Positions 8,915-17,779 of a stretch of 64,000 bases of DNA are shown here, piece by piece. How positions within the stretch are numbered: the stretch's first letter is position 1; the number at the start of each line of letters is the position of its first letter. Source of the stretch: Mobilisporobacter senegalensis (lineage in GTDB: Bacteria; Bacillota; Clostridia; Lachnospirales; Lachnospiraceae); NCBI RefSeq assembly GCF_003752155.1, contig NZ_RJVG01000003.1:310001-374000 (forward strand), written 5' to 3'. Made by a program: the position numbers and the translations under genes. The notes beneath the pieces were generated by a model that worked only from the letters and a program-made list of their open reading frames with translations, was not told the origin of the DNA and made no database searches.

Positions 8915-9561
8915 TTGAACAATTCCTTTCTTACTAATAAATGCATTTCCTGAGAAGCTTTTGTGATATCCTGTTCTCCAAAAATTGCGGATATTACAGC
9001 AACTCCATCTATCCCGCTTCCAGACAATTTCATTATGTTCTTTCTTGTAATACCACCAATGGCAACAACAGGTATCTTCACACGATTGCATATCTCTTTT
9101 AAAGTTTCATAGGATACAGTTCCTGCATCCGATTTGGTATTCGTATGAAATACAGCACCAACTCCTATATAATCTGCACCATTCTCTTCAGCCATGATCG
9201 CTTCCAAAACATTATGGGCTGAAACTCCTATTATTTTATTCCTTCCTAATTTCTTCCTTGCCTGAATAATATCCTCATCACTCTGTCCAATATGTACCCC
9301 GTCTGCATCTACCTCTAATGCAATTTCAACATTATCATTGATTATGAAAGGTACCTTATATTGGTCGGTAATCCTTTTTACCTTCTTGGCGCTTATTAAG
9401 AATTCATCATGATCCAGATCCTTTTCTCTTAATTGGATACTGGTGATCCCTCCTAAAATTGCTTTTTCAACCTGTGATTCAAGAGTATCTCCTTTTAACC
9501 AGCTTCTGTCCGTTACACCATAAAGTAATAATTTATCCTTATTGAAATTCAATTTTTGCAC
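8911..9561 (-). CDS. thiE: Thiamine-phosphate synthase ThiE
   Basis: ThiE joins HMP-pyrophosphate and thiazole phosphate to form thiamine phosphate. The TIM-barrel motifs are present: YGVTDR at the start, IQLREKD (about residues 41-47), INDNVEIALEVDADGVHIGQ (about 73-93), and phosphate-binding VVAIGGIT (about 165). Length about 213-216 residues is normal. The start is uncertain: GTG at 9561 lies too close to AAAGG, while TTG at 9552 has AGGTG six bases upstream. Either start lies inside the 3' end of thiM, so the genes overlap by 14-23 bases. The stop overlaps the thiD start as ATGA. Confidence 0.93.
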   Translation of the reverse strand: MQKLNFNKDKLLLYGVTDRSWLKGDTLESQVEKAILGGITSIQLREKDLDHDEFLISAKKVKRITDQYKVPFIINDNVEIALEVDADGVHIGQSDEDIIQARKKLGRNKIIGVSAHNVLEAIMAEENGADYIGVGAVFHTNTKSDAGTVSYETLKEICNRVKIPVVAIGGITRKNIMKLSGSGIDGVAVISAIFGEQDITKASQEMHLLVRKELFK

Positions 9562-10363
9562 CTGCCTTTAATTGGTCTTCATTTAATTTACTGATGCAAT
9601 CAATCAAATGTACCTTTAGTGATGCTGTGCCACTATTTTCTGCTATCATTTTTTCAAGGGCCTGTTCCCCGCAAATTCCCATAGCACATACTGCATTCAC
9701 TGTTGCATCCATCAATTTTTCTGGATTAGCTCCGCAAAATCCACCAATAAGAGAGGTTAACATACAACCGGTACCGGTAATTTTACTCATATGGGAATTT
9801 CCGTTATATATGGTATAATTTTCAACCCCATTGCTAATAATATCCATGGCTCCGGTTATAGCAGCAATACAATCTACTTTCTTAGAAAATGATTTGGCAA
9901 ATTCAATAATACTTTCTAACGTAGATTCATTAATTTGATCGTTATTACTTGCATCCACACCTTTTGTGCTACAGGAGCCGCTATTAAGTGCTTTTATTTC
10001 TGAAAGATTTCCTCGTATCACACAAAATTTGATCGTTTCTAAAAGCCGATATGCCGTTTCTGTTCGAAACTTTGATGCACCTGCACCTACTGGATCTAAT
10101 ATAACTGGTATATTAAGTTCATTGGCCTTTCTTCCTGCTAAAATCATAGACTCTATGGTTCTCTCATTTAAAGTCCCTATATTAATAACTAAGGCATTGC
10201 TTATGGATGTTATTTCGGCTGCCTCATTCTTATCATCTGCCATGATAGGAGAAGCTCCTATTGCAAGTAAGATGTTAGCACAATCATTCACTGTAACGTA
10301 ATTAGTTATATTATGTACAAGGGGTGACTTGTTACGAATTGCAGTTAAATACCCTGTAAACAT
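9539..10363 (-). CDS. thiM: Hydroxyethylthiazole kinase ThiM
   Basis: ThiM phosphorylates the salvaged thiazole alcohol to give thiazole phosphate. The motifs PLVHNITNYVTVNDCAN (about residues 15-31), ASPIMADD, INIGTLN, ILDPVGAGAS (about 93-102), VIRGNLSEI and the catalytic TGTGCMLTSLIGGF (about 195-208) are all intact. Length 274 residues is normal. ATG at 10363 has RBS AAAGGAG, and only one base separates it from the thiC stop. With thiW import, ThiM gives a salvage route to thiazole. No thiazole-synthesis genes (thiG, thiH, thiS, thiF) are in this window. Confidence 0.95.
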   Translation of the reverse strand: MFTGYLTAIRNKSPLVHNITNYVTVNDCANILLAIGASPIMADDKNEAAEITSISNALVINIGTLNERTIESMILAGRKANELNIPVILDPVGAGASKFRTETAYRLLETIKFCVIRGNLSEIKALNSGSCSTKGVDASNNDQINESTLESIIEFAKSFSKKVDCIAAITGAMDIISNGVENYTIYNGNSHMSKITGTGCMLTSLIGGFCGANPEKLMDATVNAVCAMGICGEQALEKMIAENSGTASLKVHLIDCISKLNEDQLKAGAKIEFQ

Positions 10364-10364
10364 T

Positions 10365-11672
10365 CTATTCTCCTTTCAGTTCCACTTTTTCTCCACTTAG
10401 AATTTTATTCGTTGTTCTCATAGCACACATCTTTCCACACATAGAACAGCTGTGTTTATCTGCAGGAGGTGTGCTCTCAAAGTATTCTCTTGCCTTGGCT
10501 CCATCAATTGCGTAAGAAAACATATCTTCCCAGTCAATCCTTCTTCTTGCATCACTCATTTTGTTATCAATTTCTCTGGCTCCGGGAATCCCATTGGCGA
10601 TATCTGCAGCATGAGCAGCTATCTTAGATGCTATGATTCCTTCTTTTACATCATTAAGATCAGGCAATCGTAAATGTTCAGCCGGAGTTACATAGCATAG
10701 AAAATTTGCTCCATTAGAAGCTGCAATAGCTCCACCAATGGCAGAAGTAATATGGTCATATCCTGGCGCGATATCCGTGACCAGAGGTCCTAACACATAA
10801 AAAGGGGCTCCATGACATAACCTTTTTTGTATTACCATATTGGCTGGTATCTCGTTGATAGCCATATGACCCGGTCCTTCTACTAATACTTGTACATTCT
10901 TCTCCCAGGCTCTCTTTGTCAAATTACCTAATTCAATTAATTCTGTTATCTGTCCTGCATCTGTACTATCATGAATGCTTCCTGGTCTTAAAGCATCTCC
11001 AAGGCTGATAGTGACATCGTATTCATACAAAATGTCTAATAAATCATCGTAGAACTCATAGAATGGATTTTCATTCCCAGTCATCTCCATCCAGGCAAAG
11101 AGGAGGGAGCCGCCTCTTGATACAATATTCGTAATTCTATTAGATTTCTTAAAAGTTTCTACGGCATGTTTATTAATTCCAGCATGAATCGTCATGAAAT
11201 CCACACCTTCTTTTGCATGAGCTTCTACTACTTTAAAGAAATCTTTCGCAGAAATATCCATTAAATCTTTTTCAAGATATCCTATGGCGTCATACATGGG
11301 CACTGTACCGATCATAGCAGTGGAGATATCAATCAGTTCTTTGCGAAATGTATTGGTTTTCCCATAATTGCTTAAATCCATAATAGATTCTGCTCCTAAT
11401 TCTATGGATAACCTTACTTTCTCAAATTCTTTGGAATAATCGGCACAATCACCAGATACGCCAAGGTTGACATTGATCTTCGTTTTTAGTCCATCACCGA
11501 TTCCTTCTGGGTTTAAAGATCTATGATTTCTATTTGCCGGTATTACAATTTTACCGCAAGCAACTAATTCTCTTAATTTATGTACATCTACCTTTTCTTT
11601 CCCGGAAACAGTTTCCATTTCCTTTGTAATAATACCAAGTTTTGCCGCTTCCATCTGTGTTTTATAATTCAT
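10365..11672 (-). CDS. thiC: Phosphomethylpyrimidine synthase ThiC
   Basis: ThiC is the radical SAM enzyme that rearranges aminoimidazole ribotide into HMP phosphate. The C-terminal cluster motif CSMCGKMC (Cys at about 409, 412 and 416; CX2CX3C) is intact. The body has the usual ThiC blocks: [16 protein letters not shown] near residue 60, [29 protein letters not shown] and VEGPGHMA. At 435 residues it lacks the N-terminal extension of E. coli ThiC (about 630 residues) and is the short form seen in clostridia and archaea. ATG at 11672 has RBS AAGGAG and overlaps the thiW 3' end by 11 bases. Confidence 0.96.
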   Translation of the reverse strand: MNYKTQMEAAKLGIITKEMETVSGKEKVDVHKLRELVACGKIVIPANRNHRSLNPEGIGDGLKTKINVNLGVSGDCADYSKEFEKVRLSIELGAESIMDLSNYGKTNTFRKELIDISTAMIGTVPMYDAIGYLEKDLMDISAKDFFKVVEAHAKEGVDFMTIHAGINKHAVETFKKSNRITNIVSRGGSLLFAWMEMTGNENPFYEFYDDLLDILYEYDVTISLGDALRPGSIHDSTDAGQITELIELGNLTKRAWEKNVQVLVEGPGHMAINEIPANMVIQKRLCHGAPFYVLGPLVTDIAPGYDHITSAIGGAIAASNGANFLCYVTPAEHLRLPDLNDVKEGIIASKIAAHAADIANGIPGAREIDNKMSDARRRIDWEDMFSYAIDGAKAREYFESTPPADKHSCSMCGKMCAMRTTNKILSGEKVELKGE

Positions 11673-12174
11673 ATTGATCTCCTTCTAATAATAATTTATT
11701 AAGTATTCCCATCTTTCTTAACGTGACGATTAACACCAGAGAAAATCCGGCCCCTGCTAATGTGCTAATACCAAAAGGAAGAATAAAACCATAAAATGCA
11801 ACTGTTTTATTTAAGAATACTGTAGCAATTGGATATGCAATGACTGCTCCGATCATTCCGGTGCCAACCACCTCTCCCAGAAAAGCCATGATTACACTTT
11901 TACTATACTTAAATAAAATACCGGATAGCAATGCACCACACATACTTCCTGGAAAGGCTAATAAGCTGCCTGTTCCTGATATGACACGGATCAATGATGT
12001 AATAAATGCCATGCATACCCCATAAACCGGTCCTAAGATCACTCCTGCCAATACATTGATAAAATGTTGTATTGGAAACACTTTTGCTACTCCAATGGGA
12101 ATGAAGAATGTTGAACAAATCACTCCCACTGCAATTAGAATACCTGCTAACGATAGCTTCCTGACTCTTGACAT
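11662..12174 (-). CDS. thiW: ThiW, S component of an energy-coupling-factor thiamine-precursor transporter
   Basis: 170 residues and about five membrane helices. ThiW is a substrate-binding S component that works with the shared ECF module (not in this window) and is assigned to uptake of thiazole or another thiamine precursor from its genomic linkage. The family signatures [21 protein letters not shown] (about residues 33-53) and [16 protein letters not shown] (about 72-87) are visible. First coding gene after the TPP riboswitch, and its 3' end overlaps thiC, so it is co-regulated with synthesis genes. RBS is AAAGGAAAG. Confidence 0.9.
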   Translation of the reverse strand: MSRVRKLSLAGILIAVGVICSTFFIPIGVAKVFPIQHFINVLAGVILGPVYGVCMAFITSLIRVISGTGSLLAFPGSMCGALLSGILFKYSKSVIMAFLGEVVGTGMIGAVIAYPIATVFLNKTVAFYGFILPFGISTLAGAGFSLVLIVTLRKMGILNKLLLEGDQYEL

Positions 12175-12208
12175 AATAAATCTTTCCTTTCTTTTATGAT
12201 CAAATTAC

Positions 12209-12261
12209 AGGTAATTGGGAAACTAATAAATGTTCTAAATTTTAGAGTTTTGCAATTACCT
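12209..12261 (-). other. Second leader hairpin between riboswitch terminator and thiW
   Basis: AGGTAATTG at 12209-12217 pairs perfectly (9 bases) with CAATTACCT at 12253-12261. An inner CTAAA/TTTAG pairing lies in the loop. It sits in the read-through part of the thi leader, about 35 bases before the thiW start codon. Function not known. Confidence 0.4.
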
Positions 12262-12299
12262 AATGTTCAGATTTAAATATTGTTCTATAGATAAATAAC

Positions 12300-12331
12300 A
12301 AAAAAAGAGATGTACCTAACGTTAGATACAT
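12300..12331 (-). terminator. Riboswitch-controlled terminator
   Basis: The hairpin GATGTA...TACATC at 12308-12331 has a stem of about 10 base pairs with one U-G pair and a four-base loop, followed on the minus strand by a run of seven U. It lies 20 bases after the TPP aptamer, so it is the expected expression platform: TPP binding should favour this terminator. Confidence 0.85.
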
Positions 12332-12351
12332 CCCATGAATATTCATTCATC

Positions 12352-12440
12352 TAATTCCCTACGTTGGCATTATCCAAATCAGGTACGGTCGAAACTTTTG
12401 TTTCCTCTCAGCCTGTACACACAAGCTCCCGAACAATATT
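12352..12440 (-). ncRNA. TPP (THI-element) riboswitch aptamer
   Basis: On the minus strand the aptamer carries both diagnostic conserved cores: CTGAGAGG (pyrimidine-binding side), and ACCTGATTTGGATAATGCCA followed by ACGTAGGGAA (pyrophosphate-binding side). The 5' boundary is near GTTCGGGAGC (12425-12434), whose GUUC can pair with GAAU at the 3' end as P1. It is followed by a strong terminator and then thiW-thiC-thiM-thiE-thiD, so it controls the operon by transcription termination in response to thiamine pyrophosphate. Confidence 0.95.
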
Positions 12441-12450
12441 TATTTATTGC

Positions 12451-12503
12451 ATCATGAACAAGTTCATGATCTTGTTGCATTCGCCAGATACTTCGTGCCT
12501 GGC
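12451..12503 (-). other. Extra structured leader upstream of TPP aptamer
   Basis: Between the promoter and the aptamer are two hairpins: GCCAG/CTGGC (12483-12503), and a perfect palindromic stem ATCATGAA/TTCATGAT at 12451-12470 closed by a CUUG loop on the minus strand. A reading frame (12379-12564) crosses this segment and overlaps the mutL stop, but it enters the aptamer and has no RBS, so I treat the region as RNA leader. Confidence 0.5.
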
Positions 12504-12514
12504 TCATTGCTTTC

Positions 12515-12543
12515 ATTGTATCATCAAAGAAACCGATAATCAA
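12515..12543 (-). promoter_or_regulatory. Promoter of thiamine operon
   Basis: Minus strand TTGATT (12538-12543), 17-base spacer, TACAAT (12515-12520). It begins 22 bases after the mutL stop and lies about 75 bases before the TPP aptamer. Confidence 0.65.
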
Positions 12544-12564
12544 TTTGTATTTTAAAAAATACAT

Positions 12565-14550
12565 TCAGACAATTCTTTTAAACTTTTTCTCAATCTCATA
12601 CTTGCTCATAGAAACAATAGTGGGCCGGCCATGAGGACAATGATAAGGATTCTCTAGAGTAAGCAATTGATCAATTAAAGATTCTGCTTCTTTAAAAGAT
12701 AATTTATTATTTCCTTTCACAGCCGCCTTACAGGACATGGATGCCACTTTCTCTAATATAATATCTGGATTTTCAGACTGGATTTCCTCAACTAAAGTAT
12801 CGATAAGTTCAATCAGCAACTCTTTTTCTGCGATTCCAAATAAATCAGCTGGTACCGCCCTTACAGAATATTCTTTCCCTCCAAAGGCTTCAATCTCAAA
12901 TCCAAGTTGATTCAAGCTCTCCAAATGTTTCTTCAAAGCTTCTTCTTCTCTCATACTAAGGGTCAATATGATTGGAGGGTTAATCATCTGGGACGAATAT
13001 TCTTTGTCTTTAATGGCTTTCATGGTCTTCTCATATAATACTTTTTCATGAGCAGCATGCTGATCAATGATGAACATTTTATCACTATATTCTACAATCC
13101 AATATGTGGAGAATAATTGACCAATGATCCTATGGCTTTTCTTTGCTTCCTCAGATAATAATTTATCTTCGAATAAACCGATCTGTTCCCCTTTCACAGT
13201 ATCTGAAACAGTTTGTGCAGAAACGGCAGTATTCTTGTCTACATCTGTAGAATATTGACTTTGGTTGTCATGCAATACATTGTAATCAGCTGATATTTGG
13301 TCCTTTTCCAACCGTTCTATTCTTTCTTCCGGATGAGCTATCATCGATTGAAACTTTCCTATTTCTGTCTCCTTGATCTTTTCAGGAATCTCTCGTTCTA
13401 CACTTGTAGAATTGTGTCGATTTTCATAGTTCCCTCTTCCAAAGGAATCTCTTTTTGAATCTTCCATACCTTTGATACGATTTTTCTCAAATGGTTCAGG
13501 AATGTTTCTTAATTTCTTATCCTCTTCCTTCTCTTTCACTAATACTACTTCAGGAATAAGTTCCTTTCCGGCTAACGCATCTTTAATTGTATGATAAACG
13601 ATAGAATAAATCTCTTCTCCATTTTTAAAACGAATCTCCATCTTGGTTGGATGAACATTTATATCAATTAATTCTGAATCTATCTCAAAATGCAATGCTG
13701 TAAATGGATAACGATGTGTCATGGTATATGGTTTATATGCTTCTTCAATGGCTTTGTTAATGATTCCACTTTTAATATAGCGGCCATTAATATAATAATT
13801 CATATAATTCCGATTTCCTCTGGATATAATTGGCTTTCCAATAAACCCAGACATTACAATATGATCACTCTTTCCATTTGCTTCTATAATATTTGCAGAT
13901 AACTCACGTCCGTAGACATTATAAATAATGTCTTTAAGATTGTTGTTACCTGAAGTATGAAGTTTAATCTGATTATTTACAATGAATTTAAAAGAAACAT
14001 TCGGATGGGACACTGCCAGGCGTTCAATTAAATCACTGATATACCCTGCCTCTGTTACAGTGGATTTTAAAAATTTCCTTCTCGCCGGAGTATTGTAAAA
14101 GATATTCCTTATAATAAATGTAGTACCCTCCGGGCAGCCAATTTCTTCTATACTTTTTTCTTCTCCGCCCTCAATGATATAACGTACCCCATTTATTTCT
14201 CCCGGGGTTTTTGTTACGAGTTCAAGTTGCGATACTGCAGCAATACTGGAAAGCGCTTCACCCCGAAATCCTAAACTGGAAACACTTAATAAATCTTCTA
14301 CTGTTTTTATCTTACTGGTAGAATGACGTAAAAAAGCAATTGGAATATCTGCTTTTAGAATTCCAGACCCATTATCTGTAACCCGGATAAAGCTAATCCC
14401 ACCTTCTTTAATTTCTGTGGTTATAGCATTGGCTCCTGCATCAATTGCATTTTCTATTAATTCCTTTACAACTGCCGCTGGACGTTCTATTACTTCTCCT
14501 GCAGCAATTTTATTAATTGTACTTTGATCTAATATGGTAATATTAGCCAT
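12565..14550 (-). CDS. mutL: DNA mismatch repair protein MutL (endonuclease type)
   Basis: 661 residues. The N-terminal GHKL ATPase has ELIENAIDAGAN (about residues 31-42), DNGSGI and GFRGEALSSIAAV. The C-terminal dimerisation/endonuclease domain has DQHAAHEKVLYE, which fits the metal-binding DQHA(X)2E(X)4E of MutL proteins with nicking activity, as expected in organisms without MutH. The linker (about 340-460) is charged and low in complexity. It begins four bases after mutS, and the stop is TGA at 12565. It nicks the new strand after MutS recognises a mismatch. Confidence 0.96.
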   Translation of the reverse strand: MANITILDQSTINKIAAGEVIERPAAVVKELIENAIDAGANAITTEIKEGGISFIRVTDNGSGILKADIPIAFLRHSTSKIKTVEDLLSVSSLGFRGEALSSIAAVSQLELVTKTPGEINGVRYIIEGGEEKSIEEIGCPEGTTFIIRNIFYNTPARRKFLKSTVTEAGYISDLIERLAVSHPNVSFKFIVNNQIKLHTSGNNNLKDIIYNVYGRELSANIIEANGKSDHIVMSGFIGKPIISRGNRNYMNYYINGRYIKSGIINKAIEEAYKPYTMTHRYPFTALHFEIDSELIDINVHPTKMEIRFKNGEEIYSIVYHTIKDALAGKELIPEVVLVKEKEEDKKLRNIPEPFEKNRIKGMEDSKRDSFGRGNYENRHNSTSVEREIPEKIKETEIGKFQSMIAHPEERIERLEKDQISADYNVLHDNQSQYSTDVDKNTAVSAQTVSDTVKGEQIGLFEDKLLSEEAKKSHRIIGQLFSTYWIVEYSDKMFIIDQHAAHEKVLYEKTMKAIKDKEYSSQMINPPIILTLSMREEEALKKHLESLNQLGFEIEAFGGKEYSVRAVPADLFGIAEKELLIELIDTLVEEIQSENPDIILEKVASMSCKAAVKGNNKLSFKEAESLIDQLLTLENPYHCPHGRPTIVSMSKYEIEKKFKRIV

Positions 14551-14554
14551 GTAA

Positions 14555-17272
14555 TCACCATCTATCCTTTATCTTTTTCTGAAATTTATATAACGTGTTA
14601 AGTGCATCCATAGGAGTAAGACCATTGATATCCAACTCCCTTAATTCCATAATAATGTCATCACTTGCCGGTACACTAAAGAAAGATAACTGATTCTCAA
14701 TTTCTGTTTTTTTACCTGCCGCTGACTTGGCAGCGCTCACTTCCTGAACTACAAGTTTATCTTCATATGCAGCACCATCTGCCAGACTTGTAGTATCTTT
14801 TCCCAAATGAGCTGAATCCACATCAATTCTCTTTGCTTTCTCTGCGATATCATTATTACTTAATTCTTCAACGATCTCCTTTGCCCGGTTCAAAACACTC
14901 TCAGGTACACCCGCAAGTTTTGCTACCTGAATGCCATAGCTCTTATCTGCTCCGCCTTTTATAATTTTACGAAGGAATACAATATCTTCTCCCTGTTCTT
15001 TTACTGCTATGCAGTAATTATTTACACTCTCAATCTTACCTTCTAATTCTGTAAGTTCATGATAATGTGTTGCAAATAAAGTCTTTGCCCCTAATAATTT
15101 AGAATTACTAATATGTTCCACGACTGCCCACGCAATACTCAGGCCATCAAAAGTACTGGTTCCTCTGCCAATCTCGTCTAAAATCAGCAAACTATTATTC
15201 GTGGCATTTCTAAGAATATTAGCTACTTCCGTCATTTCTACCATGAAAGTACTTTGTCCGGAAGCCAAATCATCCGATGCTCCAACTCTTGTAAAAATAC
15301 GATCTACAATACCGATATTGGCTTCCAGGGCCGGAACAAAACTTCCTAACTGTGCCATAAGAACGATTAAAGCCGTCTGTCTCATATAAGTTGATTTACC
15401 TGCCATATTCGGTCCTGTGATAATAGATACTCTTTTATCTTTATTATTAAGATAAGTATCATTGGATACAAACAGATCATTAGATATCATTTTCTCAACG
15501 ACTGGATGACGCCCATTCTTAATATCTATAATCCCATCCGTATTTATATTTGGCCGAATGTACCCACCTCTTTCAGCAACTAAGGCAAGAGAAGCAAATA
15601 CATCAATTTTAGCAATTGCTTTTGCCGTTGTCTGAATCCTTTTCACCTCTGCAGCAATCGTATCTCTAATTTCGCTAAACAGATTATATTCTAAAGAGAA
15701 CAGTTTATCCTCTGCTCCAAGAATCATATCTTCCAATTCTTTTAATTCAGGTGTTATGTATCTTTCTGCATTGGCAAGGGTCTGTTTCCTTGACCATGTA
15801 TCCGGTACAAGATTCTGATAGGAATTAGTTACCTCCAGATAGTATCCAAATACTTTGTTATATTTGATTCTGAGATTCTTAATCCCTGTATTCTCTCTTT
15901 CTTTCCCTTCTAATTCGGCAAGCCATGTTTTCCCTTCCGTCTTTGCTTTTCTGAGCTTATCTACTTCTTCATGATATCCACTTTTTATGATGCTTCCCTC
16001 TTTTATTCCAATTGGAGGTTCTTCTTCAATAGACGTCTCTATTAAGGAACAGATATCTTCTAATATATCAAGATTATCATATATTTCATTTAATAATTTA
16101 CTATTAAAACTTTTTAATAAGAATTTAATATGGGGCAGCATGGATAACGATGTCTTAAATGCAATTAAGTCTCTTGGATTCGCACTTTTATAGCTTACCT
16201 TACTGATTAATCTTTCAAGATCGTAAATGGGATTTAGATACTCCCGGAGCTCCTCTCTGGTAATTACATTTTCATTTAATTCTGTAATTGCATCTAAACG
16301 ATTTTCAATTTCATCCTGATTAATCAAAGGCTGCTCTATGTAACTTCTTAATAATCTGGCCCCCATAGCTGTCTTAGTCTTATCAAGAACCCATAGCAGA
16401 GAACCTCTCTTCTGTTTTTCTCTAAGGGTTTCAACCAATTCCAAATTTCTTCTGGTGGAACTGTCAAGAATCATATACTTGCTTGTCACATATGGGGTAA
16501 GAGAAGTTAGATGGGATAGGGAATTCTTCTGTGTCTCATATAAATACTGCATTACTGCTCCTGCAGCAATCACTCCCAGTGTATAATCTTTTAATCCCAG
16601 ACCATCCAGAGAGGATACTTTAAAATGCTGATTCAGGCTTCGAACACATAATTCTTCATCATAATACCATGGTTCTAAAGGAGATAATGAAATATTTAAT
16701 CGGTTTGTTAAATCTTTCGTATCTATATTAGAGATTAAGAATGCTTCATTGCAAATGATTTCCGTAGGAGCAAATTTATTGATCTCATCAATTAGTTTAC
16801 GATCCGTATCTACCTCAGTTACAAAATAATCTCCTGTTGTGACATCTACTGTTGAAATACCATACACATCTCCCGAATAAAATATCCCCATTAAATAGTT
16901 ATTCTTTGTTTCATCGAGGACCTGGGTATTGAGATTGGTTCCTGGTGTTACGATACGGATAACTTCTCTTTTTACGATACCCTTAGTCATTTTAGGGTCT
17001 TCAACCTGTTCACAGATTGCAACTTTAAATCCCCGCCCAACTAATTTACTTAAATATCCGTCTACTGCATGATAAGGGATTCCACACATGGGAGCTCTTT
17101 CATCTTGTCCACAGTTTTTCCCTGTTAAAGTAATTTCAAGTTCTTTCGATGCGGTTATGGCATCCTCAAAGAACATTTCATAAAAATCTCCAAGTCTATA
17201 GAATAAGATACAATCTTTATACTGGCTCTTGATTTCCATATACTGCTGCATCATTGGTGTTAATTGTTCCAT
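14555..17272 (-). CDS. mutS: DNA mismatch repair protein MutS
   Basis: 905 residues. The mismatch-reading Phe-X-Glu motif is in GDFYEMFFED (about residues 28-37). The C-terminal ABC ATPase has the P-loop GPNMAGKSTYMRQ (about 617-629), the Walker B region LLILDEIGRGTSTFDG, and FATHYHEL. The tail shows the helix-turn-helix region and a C-terminal extension ahead of a final conserved ELRELDINGLTPMDALN. ATG at 17272 follows the rnhA stop by four bases. It is the standard MutS1 that finds mismatches and recruits MutL, encoded next in the operon. Confidence 0.97.
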   Translation of the reverse strand: MEQLTPMMQQYMEIKSQYKDCILFYRLGDFYEMFFEDAITASKELEITLTGKNCGQDERAPMCGIPYHAVDGYLSKLVGRGFKVAICEQVEDPKMTKGIVKREVIRIVTPGTNLNTQVLDETKNNYLMGIFYSGDVYGISTVDVTTGDYFVTEVDTDRKLIDEINKFAPTEIICNEAFLISNIDTKDLTNRLNISLSPLEPWYYDEELCVRSLNQHFKVSSLDGLGLKDYTLGVIAAGAVMQYLYETQKNSLSHLTSLTPYVTSKYMILDSSTRRNLELVETLREKQKRGSLLWVLDKTKTAMGARLLRSYIEQPLINQDEIENRLDAITELNENVITREELREYLNPIYDLERLISKVSYKSANPRDLIAFKTSLSMLPHIKFLLKSFNSKLLNEIYDNLDILEDICSLIETSIEEEPPIGIKEGSIIKSGYHEEVDKLRKAKTEGKTWLAELEGKERENTGIKNLRIKYNKVFGYYLEVTNSYQNLVPDTWSRKQTLANAERYITPELKELEDMILGAEDKLFSLEYNLFSEIRDTIAAEVKRIQTTAKAIAKIDVFASLALVAERGGYIRPNINTDGIIDIKNGRHPVVEKMISNDLFVSNDTYLNNKDKRVSIITGPNMAGKSTYMRQTALIVLMAQLGSFVPALEANIGIVDRIFTRVGASDDLASGQSTFMVEMTEVANILRNATNNSLLILDEIGRGTSTFDGLSIAWAVVEHISNSKLLGAKTLFATHYHELTELEGKIESVNNYCIAVKEQGEDIVFLRKIIKGGADKSYGIQVAKLAGVPESVLNRAKEIVEELSNNDIAEKAKRIDVDSAHLGKDTTSLADGAAYEDKLVVQEVSAAKSAAGKKTEIENQLSFFSVPASDDIIMELRELDINGLTPMDALNTLYKFQKKIKDRW

Positions 17273-17276
17273 CTCT

Positions 17277-17762
17277 TTAGTCCTCTCCTAATAATCCCGT
17301 ATCTTCTAGTAAATGATCTCCATCCGCTGCTGTAGTAGCAAGTTCATCACAACGCTCGTTCTGAAGATGCCCAGCATGACCTTTGACCCATATAAAAGTT
17401 ACATTGTGGGGCTCTTTTGCTTTAAGTAAGCGTTTCCATAAGTCAATATTTTTTACAGGTTCATTCTTACCACGTTTCCATCCCTTTTTTATCCATCCAT
17501 CAATCCAATGTTCATTAAACGCTTTGATAACATATTGTGAATCTGAATATAAGTTTACATTGCATGGTTTTGTCAGTGCCTCTAATCCTACAATTGCAGC
17601 CATAAGTTCCATTCTGTTATTCGTCGTTTTCTTATAGCCGCCGGAAAATTCCCGAATATGTTCTTGTCCTTTTCCATCCATATAGGAAAGTATCGTTCCA
17701 TATCCACCCGGACCATCCGGATTTCCTCTTGCTGCACCATCTGTATATATATTAACTTCCAT
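17277..17762 (-). CDS. rnhA: Ribonuclease HI
   Basis: 161 residues. It has the catalytic carboxylates of RNase HI: D8 in [13 protein letters not shown]-type start, E52 in [11 protein letters not shown]74 in LYSDSQYV and D139 near the C-terminus, with the His-containing [18 protein letters not shown] basic handle-like stretch ([16 protein letters not shown]) is present, as in E. coli RnhA. It removes RNA from RNA-DNA hybrids. RBS AGGAG precedes ATG at 17762. It lies in the same operon as the MutS-like ATPase, mutS and mutL; rnhB is also in this window (30150-30914), so both RNase H types are encoded. Confidence 0.95.
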   Translation of the reverse strand: MEVNIYTDGAARGNPDGPGGYGTILSYMDGKGQEHIREFSGGYKKTTNNRMELMAAIVGLEALTKPCNVNLYSDSQYVIKAFNEHWIDGWIKKGWKRGKNEPVKNIDLWKRLLKAKEPHNVTFIWVKGHAGHLQNERCDELATTAADGDHLLEDTGLLGED

Positions 17763-17779
17763 CTATGATCTCCTAATCT

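Noticed and set aside
8915-9091. N-terminal extension of thiD
   Set aside because: The extra residues are Cys/Trp-rich shadow sequence within thiE; the canonical ThiD start is ATG 8914 with an ATGA overlap.
12379-12564. 61-codon minus-strand frame whose ATG overlaps the mutL stop
   Set aside because: It has no RBS, spans the predicted thi promoter, and its last third is the TPP aptamer; it is better explained as RNA leader.
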